Source: Pardosa pseudoannulata (Eukaryota > Arthropoda > Arachnida > Araneae > Lycosidae). Taken from it: a DNA stretch of 64,000 nt. The notes below the pieces were generated by a model, which was not told the DNA's origin, did no database searches, and was given only the letters and a program-made list of their open reading frames with translations. Shown here one piece after another: positions 1-11,215 of the stretch. Within the stretch, counting starts at the first letter, position 1. Each line of letters begins with the position of its first letter. The position numbers were made by a program, and so were the translations under genes. Location of the stretch: contig CM063508.1 in NCBI GenBank assembly GCA_032207245.1, forward strand, positions 117,021,286 to 117,085,285, in the 5' to 3' direction.

Positions 1-799
1 TTTCTAGATTTAGCTAGATTTAGCATGCGCGAATAAATCAACGGTTTTATGGTAGTTTATCTGTTTGTGGTTTCTTTCTCAATTTAAAACGGATTTCTTT
101 GATTTTAAAAATTAACTTTTTACACATAATTCCGTTTTTACACATTATTTATACTTTACTGACAAATAATTCCAGTATTACGTACAGAAAGTGCCCTTTC
201 ACTTGACTAATTTTTTTTTTTAATATAAATGTACCCTGTCAAATATTGAAAGAAATCTGAATATTAATCGTAACGCGCTATGGAAGCAGTAGAGGGTATG
301 AAAGAAGTGTTTTGGACATAAAGTGGTTTCTGTAGTAGTTATTATATTTTTGTCAAACTTTTATTTAAAACTGACAAGCGACTGCGAGATTCCTTATGAT
401 TTGAGAAAGTTTAGCTTTACTCCCACAATAAATAAAATAAAAGTAAATTCTCCCGTCTAATTTTGTTTTAATAATTCTAACTTATTGACTTTTAACTCTA
501 CTCTTTAAAGAAATTTTGAAAAATTATTTCTCAACTTTTTCTTATTCGTACTTGGGGCGAATCTTTCTCTTCTTGGATTCCATTTCCATCACGGTTCTGT
601 GCCCTGGGAATGATGCACCCATGGCAAATGCCACCTTTGCCACGCCCTAGGTACGTCCCTGGCATGCAATTCAGTTTATTCGATTGCATAATCTATCATA
701 CATGTTGTAAAACAACATTAAGCAAAACTTTTTAAAACACTTCCATTTAATTTTGAAAATACAAAAAGAAAAAAAACCCCAATTAAAAACAAATCTCCT
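1..799. other. AT-rich non-coding sequence with a possible transposon end at about 600-670
   Basis: Mostly featureless. Around 600-670 a G+C-rich stretch ends CCTAGGTACGTCCCTGGCATG-like sequence, resembling the terminal region of many CAGTGGCGTA-type DNA transposons read in reverse. No partner end was found. Confidence 0.3.
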
Positions 800-1355
800 C
801 TGTAATAACAGCTTAAGTTATCTGTCTATCTTTTCTCGATTTTATGAAGCGGTTGGACCTGAAATGGATAGAGGCATCCCCATTGGATTCTTGATGAATT
901 AGGGTTAGCAAAATTCAAACCGAGTAAAGTTTATCTTCTCCTAAACTATCAGCCGAACGATGGCCGATTGGTTAGGTACGGTAGTTCATGGGTTCAAATC
1001 CCACTATTGCATGGATGTTCGTAGCCGTTCGGAATCGGATTTAAACTGTAGATCCCGGTCTCATTAGCCCTCGTGTTGCAAAAGAGTAGACCGTAGCATT
1101 CCAAACCTAAACTATCAATCCAGTTCTTAAATAAATTGGTATAAATATGTTTTATATCGCAATCAAAAATACTCTCTTCTTTAAAACGTTCGAAATTCAC
1201 CCCTTCCCCCCTTTTCGAGTGTTTAATCCCATTATTTCAAGCCCTATTTTCCCGGTTAAGAGAACGCTATTTAATATGCAATTTATCACATTAAATAAGT
1301 AAAAATAACATTTTTTCTAACATTATGACGTCATTCCTTTAACCATCTCATTTAA
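800..1355 (+). repeat. Dispersed ~400-bp repeat, copy 1, split by a SINE
   Basis: Flanks of the SINE at 952-1105 (TATGAAGCGGTTGGAC on the left, AAATTGGTATAAATATG on the right) match the uninterrupted copy at 11790-12190 along their length. It includes a CCCCTTTT..GAG..TTTAAT block. Class unknown; no coding content. Confidence 0.8.
952..1105 (+). mobile_element. tRNA-derived SINE (family 1) with 12-bp target duplication
   Basis: The head resembles a tRNA, with an A-box-like GATGGCCGATTGGTTAGG and a B box GGTTCAAATCCC, followed by the family body (GGAATCGG, TCCCGGTCTCATTAGCC, GTAGCATTCCAAA). CCTAAACTATCA is repeated at 940-951 and 1106-1117. The homologous empty site is present at about 11940. 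Confidence 0.9.
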
Positions 1356-1358
1356 TCA

Positions 1359-1360
1359 TA

Positions 1361-1405
<45 letters not shown>
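1359..1405. repeat. (TA)n microsatellite
   Basis: Near-perfect TA dinucleotide run abutting the left end of the TIR element at 1406. Confidence 0.95.
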
Positions 1406-1408
<3 letters not shown>

Positions 1409-2527
1409 ACTGTGAATGCCCGAAATTGGAGAATGTCGACATTCACCGGTGAATGTCGACATACACCAAATACCTCGGTGAAAGACAGAATGTTTGATTA
1501 TATTCTTACATATTCGGACTATCACCGGTGTATGTCGACAATCCGTATGCATTGATGGTGAATGTTAAAAAATAATTTTTTTTTTACGTTTTTAAATCAT
1601 ACTTTATTATTAAAACATATATATGTTAAAATAGCAATTACCATGAAGGAATACTCCAAAGTTTCTGCATAAATTCCAAAGGAAAATACAGAAGAGCTTC
1701 AACCTATTACACCTTCTATCAAGCCATGACTAAACAGCAGAAGTTTATTTCTATTAAAAAAGCGGCCGCAAAAGATAATCTAATGCATGCAACTAAAATG
1801 TTACAGACATAAAAAAGAAAATTTCGTCCTGCTCAAATGGATGACACTGTGTGAATACAAGTCCCTGATGTCGACCGTGGTCATACAGATGCTCGAAATG
1901 TATTGGCGGTTGTTGTTGGAATAGAAGACTCCGACTTTTATAAATAAGTAAACAAAAATGGTTCGCTCAAGCAGCTTTATACCAATAACCAGTTTATATT
2001 TTTGTAAAGAAAAGTTACTCTCCATAGATGAGATTTCTTCTCAAGAAATATCGCACTGAGAGAAGCCGCTGAAGCTAATTTGGGACGTGGAGGGCATGGC
2101 TATAAACGCTGTCATTGCAAAAAGAAATGTTTAGTTACTAAATGCCATTAATAAATGTAAGGGACTCTTGTGCAGTTCAAATTGCTATAGTAGTATAAAT
2201 TGTTGCAACAAATAAGATAATATAACGTCAATCACATAATTAAGTTAATTATTGGTATTATTTTCTGTTCTAAGAGTGTTCGGTTTGTTTTATGTTCAAC
2301 AGTTACATGTGCTATTACTATAAATTTGACTGTATTATGAAGAAGAAAATATAAATATCCGACATGTTCGACATTCACCATTAGTTCATGATGAATGTCG
2401 ACATTTACCAGTGTAAGTCAGAAATAAGGGTATTTAGCAAATATTTCGAACATACACCAAACGACTACGTGAATGTTGACATTCACCGGTGAAAGTCGAC
2501 ATTCTCCAGATTTCGGTCTTTCACAGT

Positions 2528-2530
<3 letters not shown>
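1406..2530. mobile_element. TIR DNA element A, non-autonomous, between (TA)n tracts
   Basis: Terminal inverted repeats of about 60 bp begin GTTACTGTGAATG and end in its complement TCACAGTAAC. Both termini contain the palindrome CATTCACCGGTGAATG or a variant, and further partial copies lie inside (about 1515 and 2365-2430). The length is 1,125 bp and no transposase is recognised. TA flanks it on both sides, fitting a TA target but ambiguous inside (TA)n. Confidence 0.8.
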
Positions 2531-2598
<68 letters not shown>

Positions 2599-2599
2599 T

Positions 2600-2657
<58 letters not shown>

Positions 2658-2660
2658 TAT
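2531..2660. repeat. (TA)n microsatellite between two DNA elements
   Basis: TA-rich run of about 130 bases separating element A from element B. Confidence 0.95.
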
Positions 2661-3795
2661 CAGTGGCGTGCGGTAGGTGTTCATGCAGGGTGTGCTGAGA
2701 GCAACAACAACAATAATAATAAAACCATAAAAATGTACATTAAACACTTCTTTAACGCTTATTATTCATTTGTATACAAAATCACTACGTCTATCCGTAT
2801 TACTAATAAAATAACGAAAAGCTTATATTTCCACGAAAAACATATTTTCAACAAACGTAGCACCACACGGTGCCCGCCGTTGCGGTGCTTCATCAGGATG
2901 CTGATTGGTGCCGACAAACCGAAAGTCTAGTCCACGTGCAGAGGATTTCCCTGCACGCTGGCGCAATAGAACGAACTGTTTCTCGTTCGTCAGTGTATTA
3001 AATTATATTTATTAATTGTTTTTAACATTTGAAAATCATGTATTCTGCGAAAAATATCTTCCCAATTTTTAAAAACAAAACCAGGGATATGGTGTTACAG
3101 ATATAACTTATATACTGTCTTTAAGACACAATGAATGGTAAAATTTGGACTGTTCTGTTAAAATTCGTTTCTTTAAAACAAAACAACATTGTTTTTCAGC
3201 TAATTATTTCAATAAATATAATATATCACCGATATTACTTTACCACACTAAAACATTTTCATTTATATTGATCGAATACAGCTTTTATATTTCCATGAAA
3301 ACAAAATCTTACAATATATAAATTTAAACATTAACCGTCTGCAAAATCGTATGGCCAGTTAATCAGTTAAAAAACCAAAATCGCTTCAGCATGTAAGTCC
3401 CCGCTCTGATATAACGCTTAATAAACCGTACCTTTGGATCATTCTGAATGTCAAGTGCAGGAAAAATAGCTGCACTTGCCTCAGTGCCATAGTATGCTGT
3501 TTTTCTCCAGTAGCTTATACATATAAAACGTGATTTTCTATTAGTGCGCAGTGCGTATACATAAAAATTTCTTATGTTTGTTTGCTTTTGAACGCTCTAC
3601 GTGGTGCAGCACCTAGTACCGCACGCACTGCGGGAATACAAGCAGATAAACCAACATAATATTTGAATATATTATAAATAATATTTATTACATACCATAT
3701 AAAGATAGGTAGACATAGGTGCTGAAAATTATTGTCCCGCATAATTTTACCAGGGTGTGCAGTGCACACCGTGCACATATGAACTGCACGCCACT

Positions 3796-3796
<1 letters not shown>
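2661..3796 (+). mobile_element. TIR DNA element B, copy 1, non-autonomous
   Basis: Begins CAGTGGCGTGCGG and ends GCACGCCACTG; subterminal blocks such as GGGTGTGC recur at both ends. The copy at 19561-20792 is the same family in the opposite orientation, sharing blocks near 2840-3180 and 3660-3780. No transposase is visible. (TA)n flanks both ends, so the target duplication length cannot be read. Confidence 0.85.

Positions 3797-3884
<88 letters not shown>
3797..3884. repeat. (TA)n microsatellite
   Basis: TA run following element B. At 3885 the sequence continues CAGTGGAGTCTCGATTAAC, resembling a Tigger end, with no matching partner found nearby. Confidence 0.9.
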
Positions 3885-3886
<2 letters not shown>

Positions 3887-4129
3887 TGGAGTCTCGATTA
3901 ACTAATACTAAAAATGTTTCATCCTAGATAATTGAAAATATACATAGATTTGTTGAACTCTGATAGGATATATTATGTTTTAGACAATGCAGCATTAATA
4001 ATTAAATACAAAAACCAAAAAGATGTCTATTGATTTTGCTGATATTTAGATTTTTAATTGTTGCAATAAAAATAGAAAATGTAATTTACATCATTAATTT
4101 GTGAAGAATTAAAGTATCGTTGTTTGGTT

Positions 4130-4469
4130 TAGTTAGCTCTTAACACTTGTGTCAACATCTCAGTCAAAATCTGTGCGAAAATCTAATGAAAAATCTGCTT
4201 CCGTAGGGTGATCACTTTTCAGTTTGGAAATTATTTAAATTATTCTCTAGGGCAATGTAGAATTACAATTGGTTAGACTCCTTCTATGAGGGCGTAAATT
4301 TTAGCCCCAATGGTCAATTTAGGTTAGAGGTTAAAAATGGGAAAGCAAAGCGACGGGGAAATTTTTGCCCTAGATTCAGATTTGAAAACCCCTGAGAATT
4401 TTTCTCGGGACGTCTTCTCGTCTGTATACAAGATACCTACACTAGAGTCCCGATATAGATTACTTTTCC

Positions 4470-4475
<6 letters not shown>
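4130..4475 (+). repeat. Dispersed ~345-bp repeat (family M), copy 1
   Basis: Shares ordered blocks with 10880-11215 and 42965-43320: CTTAACAC..GTCAACA, GGTCAATTTAGGTTA, CCTGAGAATTTT and a terminal TTACTTTTCCTTACA. The end abuts a microsatellite, here (CA)n then (TA)n. No coding potential. It may be a retroelement with a microsatellite-nucleating 3' end. Confidence 0.8.

Positions 4476-4559
<84 letters not shown>
4473..4559. repeat. (CA)n(TA)n compound microsatellite
   Basis: CA repeats of about 50 bases followed by TA repeats, beginning at the conserved end of the family M repeat. Confidence 0.95.
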
Positions 4560-4562
<3 letters not shown>

Positions 4563-4828
4563 GGCATGGTACCAATGGCAACGCTCAACGAGGCGAATTT
4601 ACTCCGAACAAGTGAAGTTTTCCTTTTGCAGTTTGGCAACAACTCTTCCCAGTGGAATGCAGATATAGACGGCAACGTGTGCAGACGGCACTTCTCGTTG
4701 TTTGACTGCCAAGACGGGCGCTGATATTGTGCCAGAAGGGCACTGATGTCCAGTTTTATTTTAAATCTCCCTAGACACCAATTTTGTAAATAGTTTAATT
4801 AAATAAGTTCATTTTAGTTAAGTTTACC

Positions 4829-5345
4829 ATGTACAGTAGGTCATACACAGGCCGGTTGTGGCGGTATTATGCTTTGGGGGACGTTCTCTTGGGCGACTCT
4901 GGAACCCATGGTTGTGGTAAAGCAGATCATGAGTGCTACAGGGTATCTGAACATCATTGCGGACCAGTTTCACCCTTACATGGCCTCCGTTTTTCCAGCT
5001 GGAATTGGAATGTTCCAACAGGACAACGCCCTATGTCATAAGGCTAAAATTGTGTTGGTGTGGGTCCAGGAACATGGTGCTGAATTCCAGTTAATGCCCT
5101 GGCCGCCTAACTCATCGGATCTCAATCCGATAGAACACATTTGGGATGTCATGGGACGGCAGCTCAGAGTTCAAAGAATACCAATTCGAAATATCGTAAC
5201 CGTTGCTTAAACATCTGGTACAATCTGTCTCCGGCCATCTACCAAGGACTTGTGGCATCCATGCCAAGGCGTGTTGAAGCTGTGTTGCGAGTCAAAGGTG
5301 GGCCAACTCGTTATTGACAGGTGGTCATGTTTGAATGGTCATAAT
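4829..5345 (+). pseudogene. Tc1-type transposase, 3' fragment
   Basis: The translation contains GCGGIMLWGTFSW-like sequence, then MFQQDNALCHKAKIV and PNSSDLNPIEHIWDVMGRQL. These carry the second Asp and the Glu of the Tc1 DDE triad. Upstream sequence (4560-4800) may hold frameshifted earlier portions. The right end GTCATAATGTTTTGGCTC is the usual Tc1-like terminus, followed by (TA)n at 5360. The element is decayed: the start is missing and frames change. Confidence 0.85.
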
Positions 5346-5356
5346 GTTTTGGCTCT

Positions 5357-5359
<3 letters not shown>

Positions 5360-5414
<55 letters not shown>
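5360..5414. repeat. (TA)n microsatellite
   Basis: TA run adjoining the Tc1 right end. Confidence 0.95.
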
Positions 5415-5416
<2 letters not shown>

Positions 5417-5523
5417 TATATTCTCCGTGATTCTCTGCAGGGTAAGCTGTCCTACATTTTCCAGATCTTTTTTGTATACTCTGTAAAAAAAAGTTATTAT
5501 TGGACTTTATGATTTTAAACCAA

Positions 5524-5890
5524 GGGTACTACCATACTGCGATCGAGATATGTCACATGCGACTTTCGCGTTCTAATGACGTCAGATGTCACCAGAGATG
5601 AGAATTTGGTACCATGAATTCTCGTCTCTGCACGTCATAATGACGATTTTTGACATCATTCTAACGCAGATGTCTTATGGGATTATAATGCGATTTTTCA
5701 TGAGTCGCTGGGACTGCAAAACAGTAGCTCCCTAAGAGAACAACAATTTGCGATCGAGATATGTCACAGGCGATCTTCGTGTCATATTAAAGCCAGAAAT
5801 CGTGAAAGATGGGAATTTATACCATAAATTTACATCACTGGCTATTTATGACATCATTATGAAGTGGAAGTCACCAGTGTCATATCCCGA
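5524..5890. mobile_element. Palindromic MITE family P, two diverged copies in tandem
   Basis: The first copy begins GGGTACTACCATACTGC at 5524; the second shares GCGATCGAGATATGTCACA at about 5751 and ends near 5890. Both contain TGACGTCA/GACATCATT blocks folding back on themselves. The same family forms the near-perfect palindrome at 9832-9989. Confidence 0.65.
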
Positions 5891-5899
5891 CTGAAATAC

Positions 5900-6900
5900 T
5901 CTAACATCCAAAAATAGTACTAAGCAGCTAACGGTAAATATTTCATTACATGATGTCGTCCCACATTTTCTTAAAGCATATGACGAAAGATGAAAATGAC
6001 AGAATATTTAATAATTCAAAGTATGTATATACGCTTACATTTGCACGCACATGTGCGAGAGAGAAAGAGAGAAATAACTGTCTGTCTGGATAATTGAATA
6101 TATTTTGCCTTCTTCTTGTTATGCACTGATAGCAGAACAAGCGCCGCCATGTTTATCATACTATAACTGTTCAAATTCCTTCTAAATGAATTGAAACAAC
6201 AAAAAGTTCTCAACTTAGCTTTAGGAAATTAACAGAAAAGAACCTTGACAGACTTACAGGACATTTGAAAGCATACCGGAAGCAATTACCATCTTCTTAA
6301 AAATACAGAATGAAACTATCAATCCACTATGTTGCATAATTTAGAATTATATACTATTTATATGTCTCATATGGACATGGTTTGGTATACGAGTGAAAAA
6401 GAAAACGAAACGAATGGAATTTTTTTTCTCATCAAATTTACGGACTTTCTACGGAAATAAAAAGAAAAAGCAGGTTCTACTGCGAAAATGACTTGTTATT
6501 TATTTTTTTTCTACAGTTATCGCGAACACTTTTATTCATTAGATTTTAACGGAAATGACTATTTTCACCACGCCTTTATCCATTTGGAATAGTCTTGGCT
6601 GTAGGTCATTACGTTTGTATATATAAACAATAACTTTGCAACTTCAGATATTCATTTTATCCCTGAATTTTGACTAGTTTCAACTTGGAATTTGTTGCTA
6701 TTGCTTCTAAGACTTCGACAAGTCAGGCAAGTGAGCCAGAGACTACACGAACTAAAGCAAAGGAATGTGCCTTTCATTTGAAGAGCACCGCTAAGGTTAA
6801 AGAACGACTTTTTGCTGAAAGGGGGTGTTCGTAATTTAAAAGCAGAGACCAAGCAGAAGCCCCGTAGGGATTTCTTGCCATCTCCATTGGTATCGCTTGA
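5900..6900. other. Non-coding sequence, no feature recognised
   Basis: The minus-strand open stretch at 6652-6942 shows no recognisable family and is not called as a gene. Confidence 0.4.
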
Positions 6901-6919
6901 ACTTGGAAGACATTGCAAC

Positions 6920-7130
6920 TTCGGCAAAGGCAAAGCTGTCATAAGGGGAGAGTTGTGGGCTGAGAGAACGAGCCGGCCTAAGATTTGCCATGTTCTTTAA
7001 AGGTGACTGGGGCACTTAAAATATGTTCGTGGTCACAATATCCTCTGAGTTCTCAATACATACCTCTAGGGGTGGCAGGCCAAGCCTATGGGTCTTCTGT
7101 TTGGCCTATGGGTCTTCTGCTAGAGGTTCT
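6920..7130 (+). mobile_element. SINE family 2 (tRNA-Met-like head), diverged copy
   Basis: CGGCCTAAGATTTGCCAT and GGCAGGCCAAGCCTATGGG match the order and spacing of the better copy at 28896-29092. The tRNA-like head is poorly preserved. A short duplication of GGCCTATGGGTCTTCTG lies at the 3' end. Confidence 0.6.
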
Positions 7131-7724
7131 TTCTTTGGCACTCTACTGCCTACACTTATCATTCAGAAACCATCAGGACACTCTTGATTGGCTAGGCGGT
7201 TCAAATAGTGTGTATTTTTCAGAACCACCAGGAGACTAGTTCTAATTCAATGAAACTTTCCTCCCGCCCTAATTGTCATACTTAACTCTATTTGTGTAAG
7301 AAATGCTAAATCAGTAATTTCATACTGTTACAGCTTAATTTCTGCCTCCTGTTAGTGGAAACTATCTAAAACTTGATTCGTTGGAGAACAACGTCTTTTA
7401 ACAGTCCCAGGATGTCTAGTTCTCGATATTCCTCTAAAGGTCTTATCTCACGTCAACGTATAAATGCTGAAAAGCAGCAGATTCAATTTGTGATTCCTTT
7501 TCTTGTTGAAGAACACCCGGATTGCTCGTGATAGCAAAAATTTTTTAACTATTTAAAGGCTTTCAAATAAATCAACCCGAACTAAAATAAATCAATTGAA
7601 AATATTTTGCTATAACACAAGAAATCTGAGCATTCTGCACCAAAAAAATAATTCATAAACTAACACATGAAAGTTGATGTATGATAAGGCCTTAAACAAA
7701 ATCTGATGTCGTCGTCATAAATTA

Positions 7725-7725
<1 letters not shown>

Positions 7726-7768
<43 letters not shown>
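7726..7768 (+). repeat. Poly(A) run of 43
   Basis: Uninterrupted A tract immediately before the 47-bp minisatellite. It could be the tail of a retroposed sequence, but no gene is recognised upstream. Confidence 0.95.
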
Positions 7769-7770
<2 letters not shown>

Positions 7771-8395
7771 GTTTTATTATTTAATTAAAAATAATATTTT
7801 TTGTAAGCATCAATTGTATTTTATTATTTAATTAAAAATAATATTTTTTTCTAAGCATTAATTGTATTTTATTATTTAATTAAAAATAATATTTTTTGTA
7901 AGCATCAATTGTATTTTATTATTTAATTAAAAATAATATTTTTTCTAAGCACCAATTGTATTTTATTATTTAATTAAAAATAATATTTTTTCTAAGCATC
8001 AATTTTATTTTATTATTTAATTAAAAATAATATTTTTTCTAAGCATCAATTGCATTTTATTTTTTAATTAAAAATAATATTTTTTTCTCATCATCAATTG
8101 TATTTTATTATTTAATTAAATATAATATTTTTTTCTAAGCATCAATTTTATTTTATTCGTTAATTAAAAATAATATTTTTTCTAAGCATCAATTGCATTT
8201 TATTTTTTAATTAAAAATAATATTTTTTCTGAGCATCAATTGTATTTTATTATTTAATTAAAAATAATATTTTTTGTAAGCATCAATTGTATTTTATTAT
8301 TTAATTAAAAATAATTATTTTTTAAAACATCAATTGTACTTTATTATTTAATTAAAAATAATATTTTTCTAAGCATCAATTGTGTTTTAATCTTT
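7769..8395. repeat. 47-bp minisatellite, about 13 copies
   Basis: The unit core is AAGCATCAATTG then TATTTTATTATTTAATT and AAAAATAATATTTTTT. Successive AAGCAT starts lie 47-48 bases apart (7805, 7853, 7900). Copies are similar with point changes and some single-base length changes. The central block is itself close to an inverted repeat. Confidence 0.95.
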
Positions 8396-9370
8396 ATTCT
8401 GAAGAAAACTTAACGTTAGGTTTCTTTCATACAGATAAATACACATTTTCTAACTATCTCACACATCTTCTATCATATGAATGTGGAAAAAATGGAGGGA
8501 AATTTTCATAGGCAATATTTCTTGTATTGGTTTCGTATACCAGTTATTTCAAAACATCATTCTAATAGAGCTGTTTTATTAGCGTGCTTTAATACTATAA
8601 AAAATTTCTCAGGTAATAATATCAAAGCTTTTGAATTTCTATTAAGAAATGTTTAAATATGTATTATAAAATTAAATTTTGAAACACTAATATTCAGCAG
8701 AATGATTATTTCAAACAAGGAAGCTTCAATATATTAATGATCTACCTGTGCATGCCCAAATGACTGAATCTGGCGCTTTTGTTGCCATCTGACAAATCAT
8801 AAAAAAAGATAGGATTTAGGTCAAGATATTTATTATCGATTGTAGATCTAAGACATTTATTTCATGTTATAATTGTTTATCCTCAACAGTTTGGTATTTC
8901 ACTTTTGTCCAATTTATGTGGCAATTCCTTAAATCTAATTTCATTATTACAGTTTTTGAATTTCGTAACAAGCAAATCATGCGTTTGTCCTGCAAATATA
9001 CAGCGTTTTTAAGTTTTAGAAACCACAATTTAATCTACAGTCACATAAAATTTTATTTCTCTCTCTGTGTATTTTTAAAAAATTTCTATATATGTCTCAT
9101 TTACCTAATTATTATTTTGATATATACATCAAACAATTTCCTTGTTTTAGAATGAAAAACTGGTTGGTCTTCTTTTATGCAATACATGGAGATTGTTAAA
9201 AGTCTAACAATGTAAAATCCAGTTTTCCGTTTTCCGTTACAAACTCAAATAAAAAAAAAATTCTAAATGAAAAACTTTTTTTAAAATTTCAAACATAAAC
9301 TTAACTTACTTGAAATGAAAATGCTATATTAATGTTAGACTTTAGATACTACTTAATAAGTTAATTGAAC
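8396..9370. other. AT-rich non-coding sequence
   Basis: No repeat or gene recognised; small open frames are AT-driven. Confidence 0.4.
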
Positions 9371-9377
9371 AAAATAC

Positions 9378-10170
9378 GGTGGCCGTAATTAAACTTACAG
9401 TGCTCACAGTGTTCTGTAGCGCGATCTATTTGCGAGAATGACGCCACATTTTGTAGGAAGATTAAACAAGACGGGGAACGAAGGATTCCGCAAAAAAACA
9501 AATTAGTTCCAAAAGTCACCGCTAGGGGAATATTTGGTGCTGTGTTATAGAAAATAGAGTGTTAACAAATGCAAATTAATACGGAATAAAATTACCTTTT
9601 ATTATGCACATTTTTTGATTTAGTTCAAGTGCAATATGGCAACACTTTTAAAAAAGGGTAAAATCTACGTAAACACCGAGAAAGTCTCGTGATCTACAAT
9701 ATCACGTACGCTGAGCAGAAGAAGTTCTTTATTCAAATTTCACGTTACATCCATTGGCATAGTGCCAGCTGCTTGGGTTGCAAAATAAAAGGTAATTTCC
9801 GTATTGATTTGCATTTGTTAACACTGTGGCTGCTACCATATTACAATCGACATATGTCACTGGTGACTTCTGCGTCATAATGACGTCAGAAATCACCAGA
9901 AATAGGGATTTAGTACCATAAATTTCCCTCTCTGACATCATTATGACGCAGAAGTCACCAGTGACATATGTCGACTGTAATATGGTAGCACCCTCTATTT
10001 TCCATTACACAACGCCAAATATTCTCCTAGTGGTGACTTTTGGAACTTTTTTTTTTTTTTTTGAATCCTTTGTCCACCGTCTTGTTTAATCTTCCTACAA
10101 AATGTGGCGTCATTCTCGCAAATAGATCGCGCTACAGAACACTGTGAGCACTGCTTAATTATGGCCACCC
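9378..10170. mobile_element. Foldback/MITE element with long inverted arms, interrupted by a second palindromic element
   Basis: Ends are GGTGGCCGTAATTAA and TTAATTATGGCCACC. Left arm 9378-9605 pairs with a right arm split into 9772-9825 and 9990-10170. The split is caused by the family P palindrome at 9832-9989. No coding content. Confidence 0.85.
9832..9989. mobile_element. Family P palindromic MITE nested in the foldback right arm
   Basis: GCTACCATATTACAATCGAC at the left pairs almost perfectly with GTCGACTGTAATATGGTAGC at the right, giving arms of about 60 bases around a 40-base centre. Includes ACTGGTGACTTCTGCGTCA. Similar but more diverged copies lie at 5524-5890. Confidence 0.85.
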
Positions 10171-10495
10171 GGTATGTTACAAATTTATTTTAATGGCTCT
10201 TATTTTCTAAACATATTTAATAAACTGTTTAAAACTTATTTCTCTTAACAAAACATGTAAATATTTATTACTATCAACTAAAACACCCACACACACATAC
10301 AATAAATATACACGTGTGTGTGTATGTTTGCATTAGGAAAATTCTGTAAGGGTATATAGAAATTAATGTCACGTGATCTAAAACAGATGCAAGTAATATC
10401 GATAAAAATTTCGCGAAGCAGCCAAATTCAGTGATATATCACTAATTTGGCAACAAAATTTAGTCTAGTTTGACTTCCAGTCGTTGACATGTTAG

Positions 10496-10685
10496 TTTGG
10501 TTTCGAGCGCTACGGTCTAGGAGCGCTACGGTCTACTGTTTACGCACACGAGAGCTAATGAGACCGGGACCTACTGCTTAAAGCCGATTCCGAACGGCTA
10601 CGAACATCCATGCCATAGTGGGATTCGAACCCACGAACTCCGATACTGACGATCAGCGCTCTAACCAATCGGCCAGCGTTCGGCC
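10496..10685 (-). mobile_element. SINE family 1, minus strand
   Basis: Reverse of the family consensus, with TAATGAGACCGGGACC, CCGATTCCGAACGGC and GGGATTCGAACCC. GAGCGCTACGGTCTA occurs twice near the tail end. Flanks GTTGACATGTTAG (10483-10495) and GTTAACATATTAG (10686-10698) look like an aged 13-bp target duplication. Confidence 0.85.
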
Positions 10686-10879
10686 GTTAACATATTAGTA
10701 AAGAAACATAAATAAATAAAACGATGCATACTTGTGTACAGATGACTATCTGATTTTACCTCTTAATTTGGTTTAAAATTACCCTATAGTTTATTAAAAC
10801 TTTTTATAGAGAAATACAACATAAAGATCTGGTTGTTACAGGAAAGCTTGCGTCCACACCCCTAAATAAAGTTATAAGT

Positions 10880-11215
10880 AATAGGCCCTTAACACCTGGG
10901 TCAACACCTCAGTTAAAATCTGTGAGGAAATCTCTAGAAAAATCTGCCTCCGATAGCATGCGTTTCCCTTTTGTTTGCAAATCTCCTAAATTGTCCGCTA
11001 GGGCATGTAGAGTTATAATTGATTAGAACCCTTCTTTGAGAATGTAAACTGTAGCCCCTGTGGTCAATTTAGGTTAATGGTTAAAAAAGGGACAAAAGGA
11101 AGCGGGAATTTTTTTAAGATTTTGAAAATCCCTGAGAATTTTCTCGGGGTGTCTTAGAGATTTTATACAAAATGCCTACATTAGTTTCCCGATCTAGTTT
11201 ACTTTTCCTTACAAT
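10880..11215 (+). repeat. Dispersed repeat family M, copy 2
   Basis: Same order of blocks as 4130-4475, ending TTTACTTTTCCTTACA and followed by a degenerate AT-rich microsatellite. Confidence 0.8.

Noticed and set aside
6652..6942. Minus-strand open frame of 96 codons
   Set aside because: No recognisable family, no splice or poly(A) context; likely chance.
7769..8395. Regular 47-bp repeats that might suggest a CRISPR array
   Set aside because: The units are contiguous with no unique spacers and the genome is clearly eukaryotic.
8916..9155. Possible small membrane protein
   Set aside because: Same AT-driven artefact; no start context or family.
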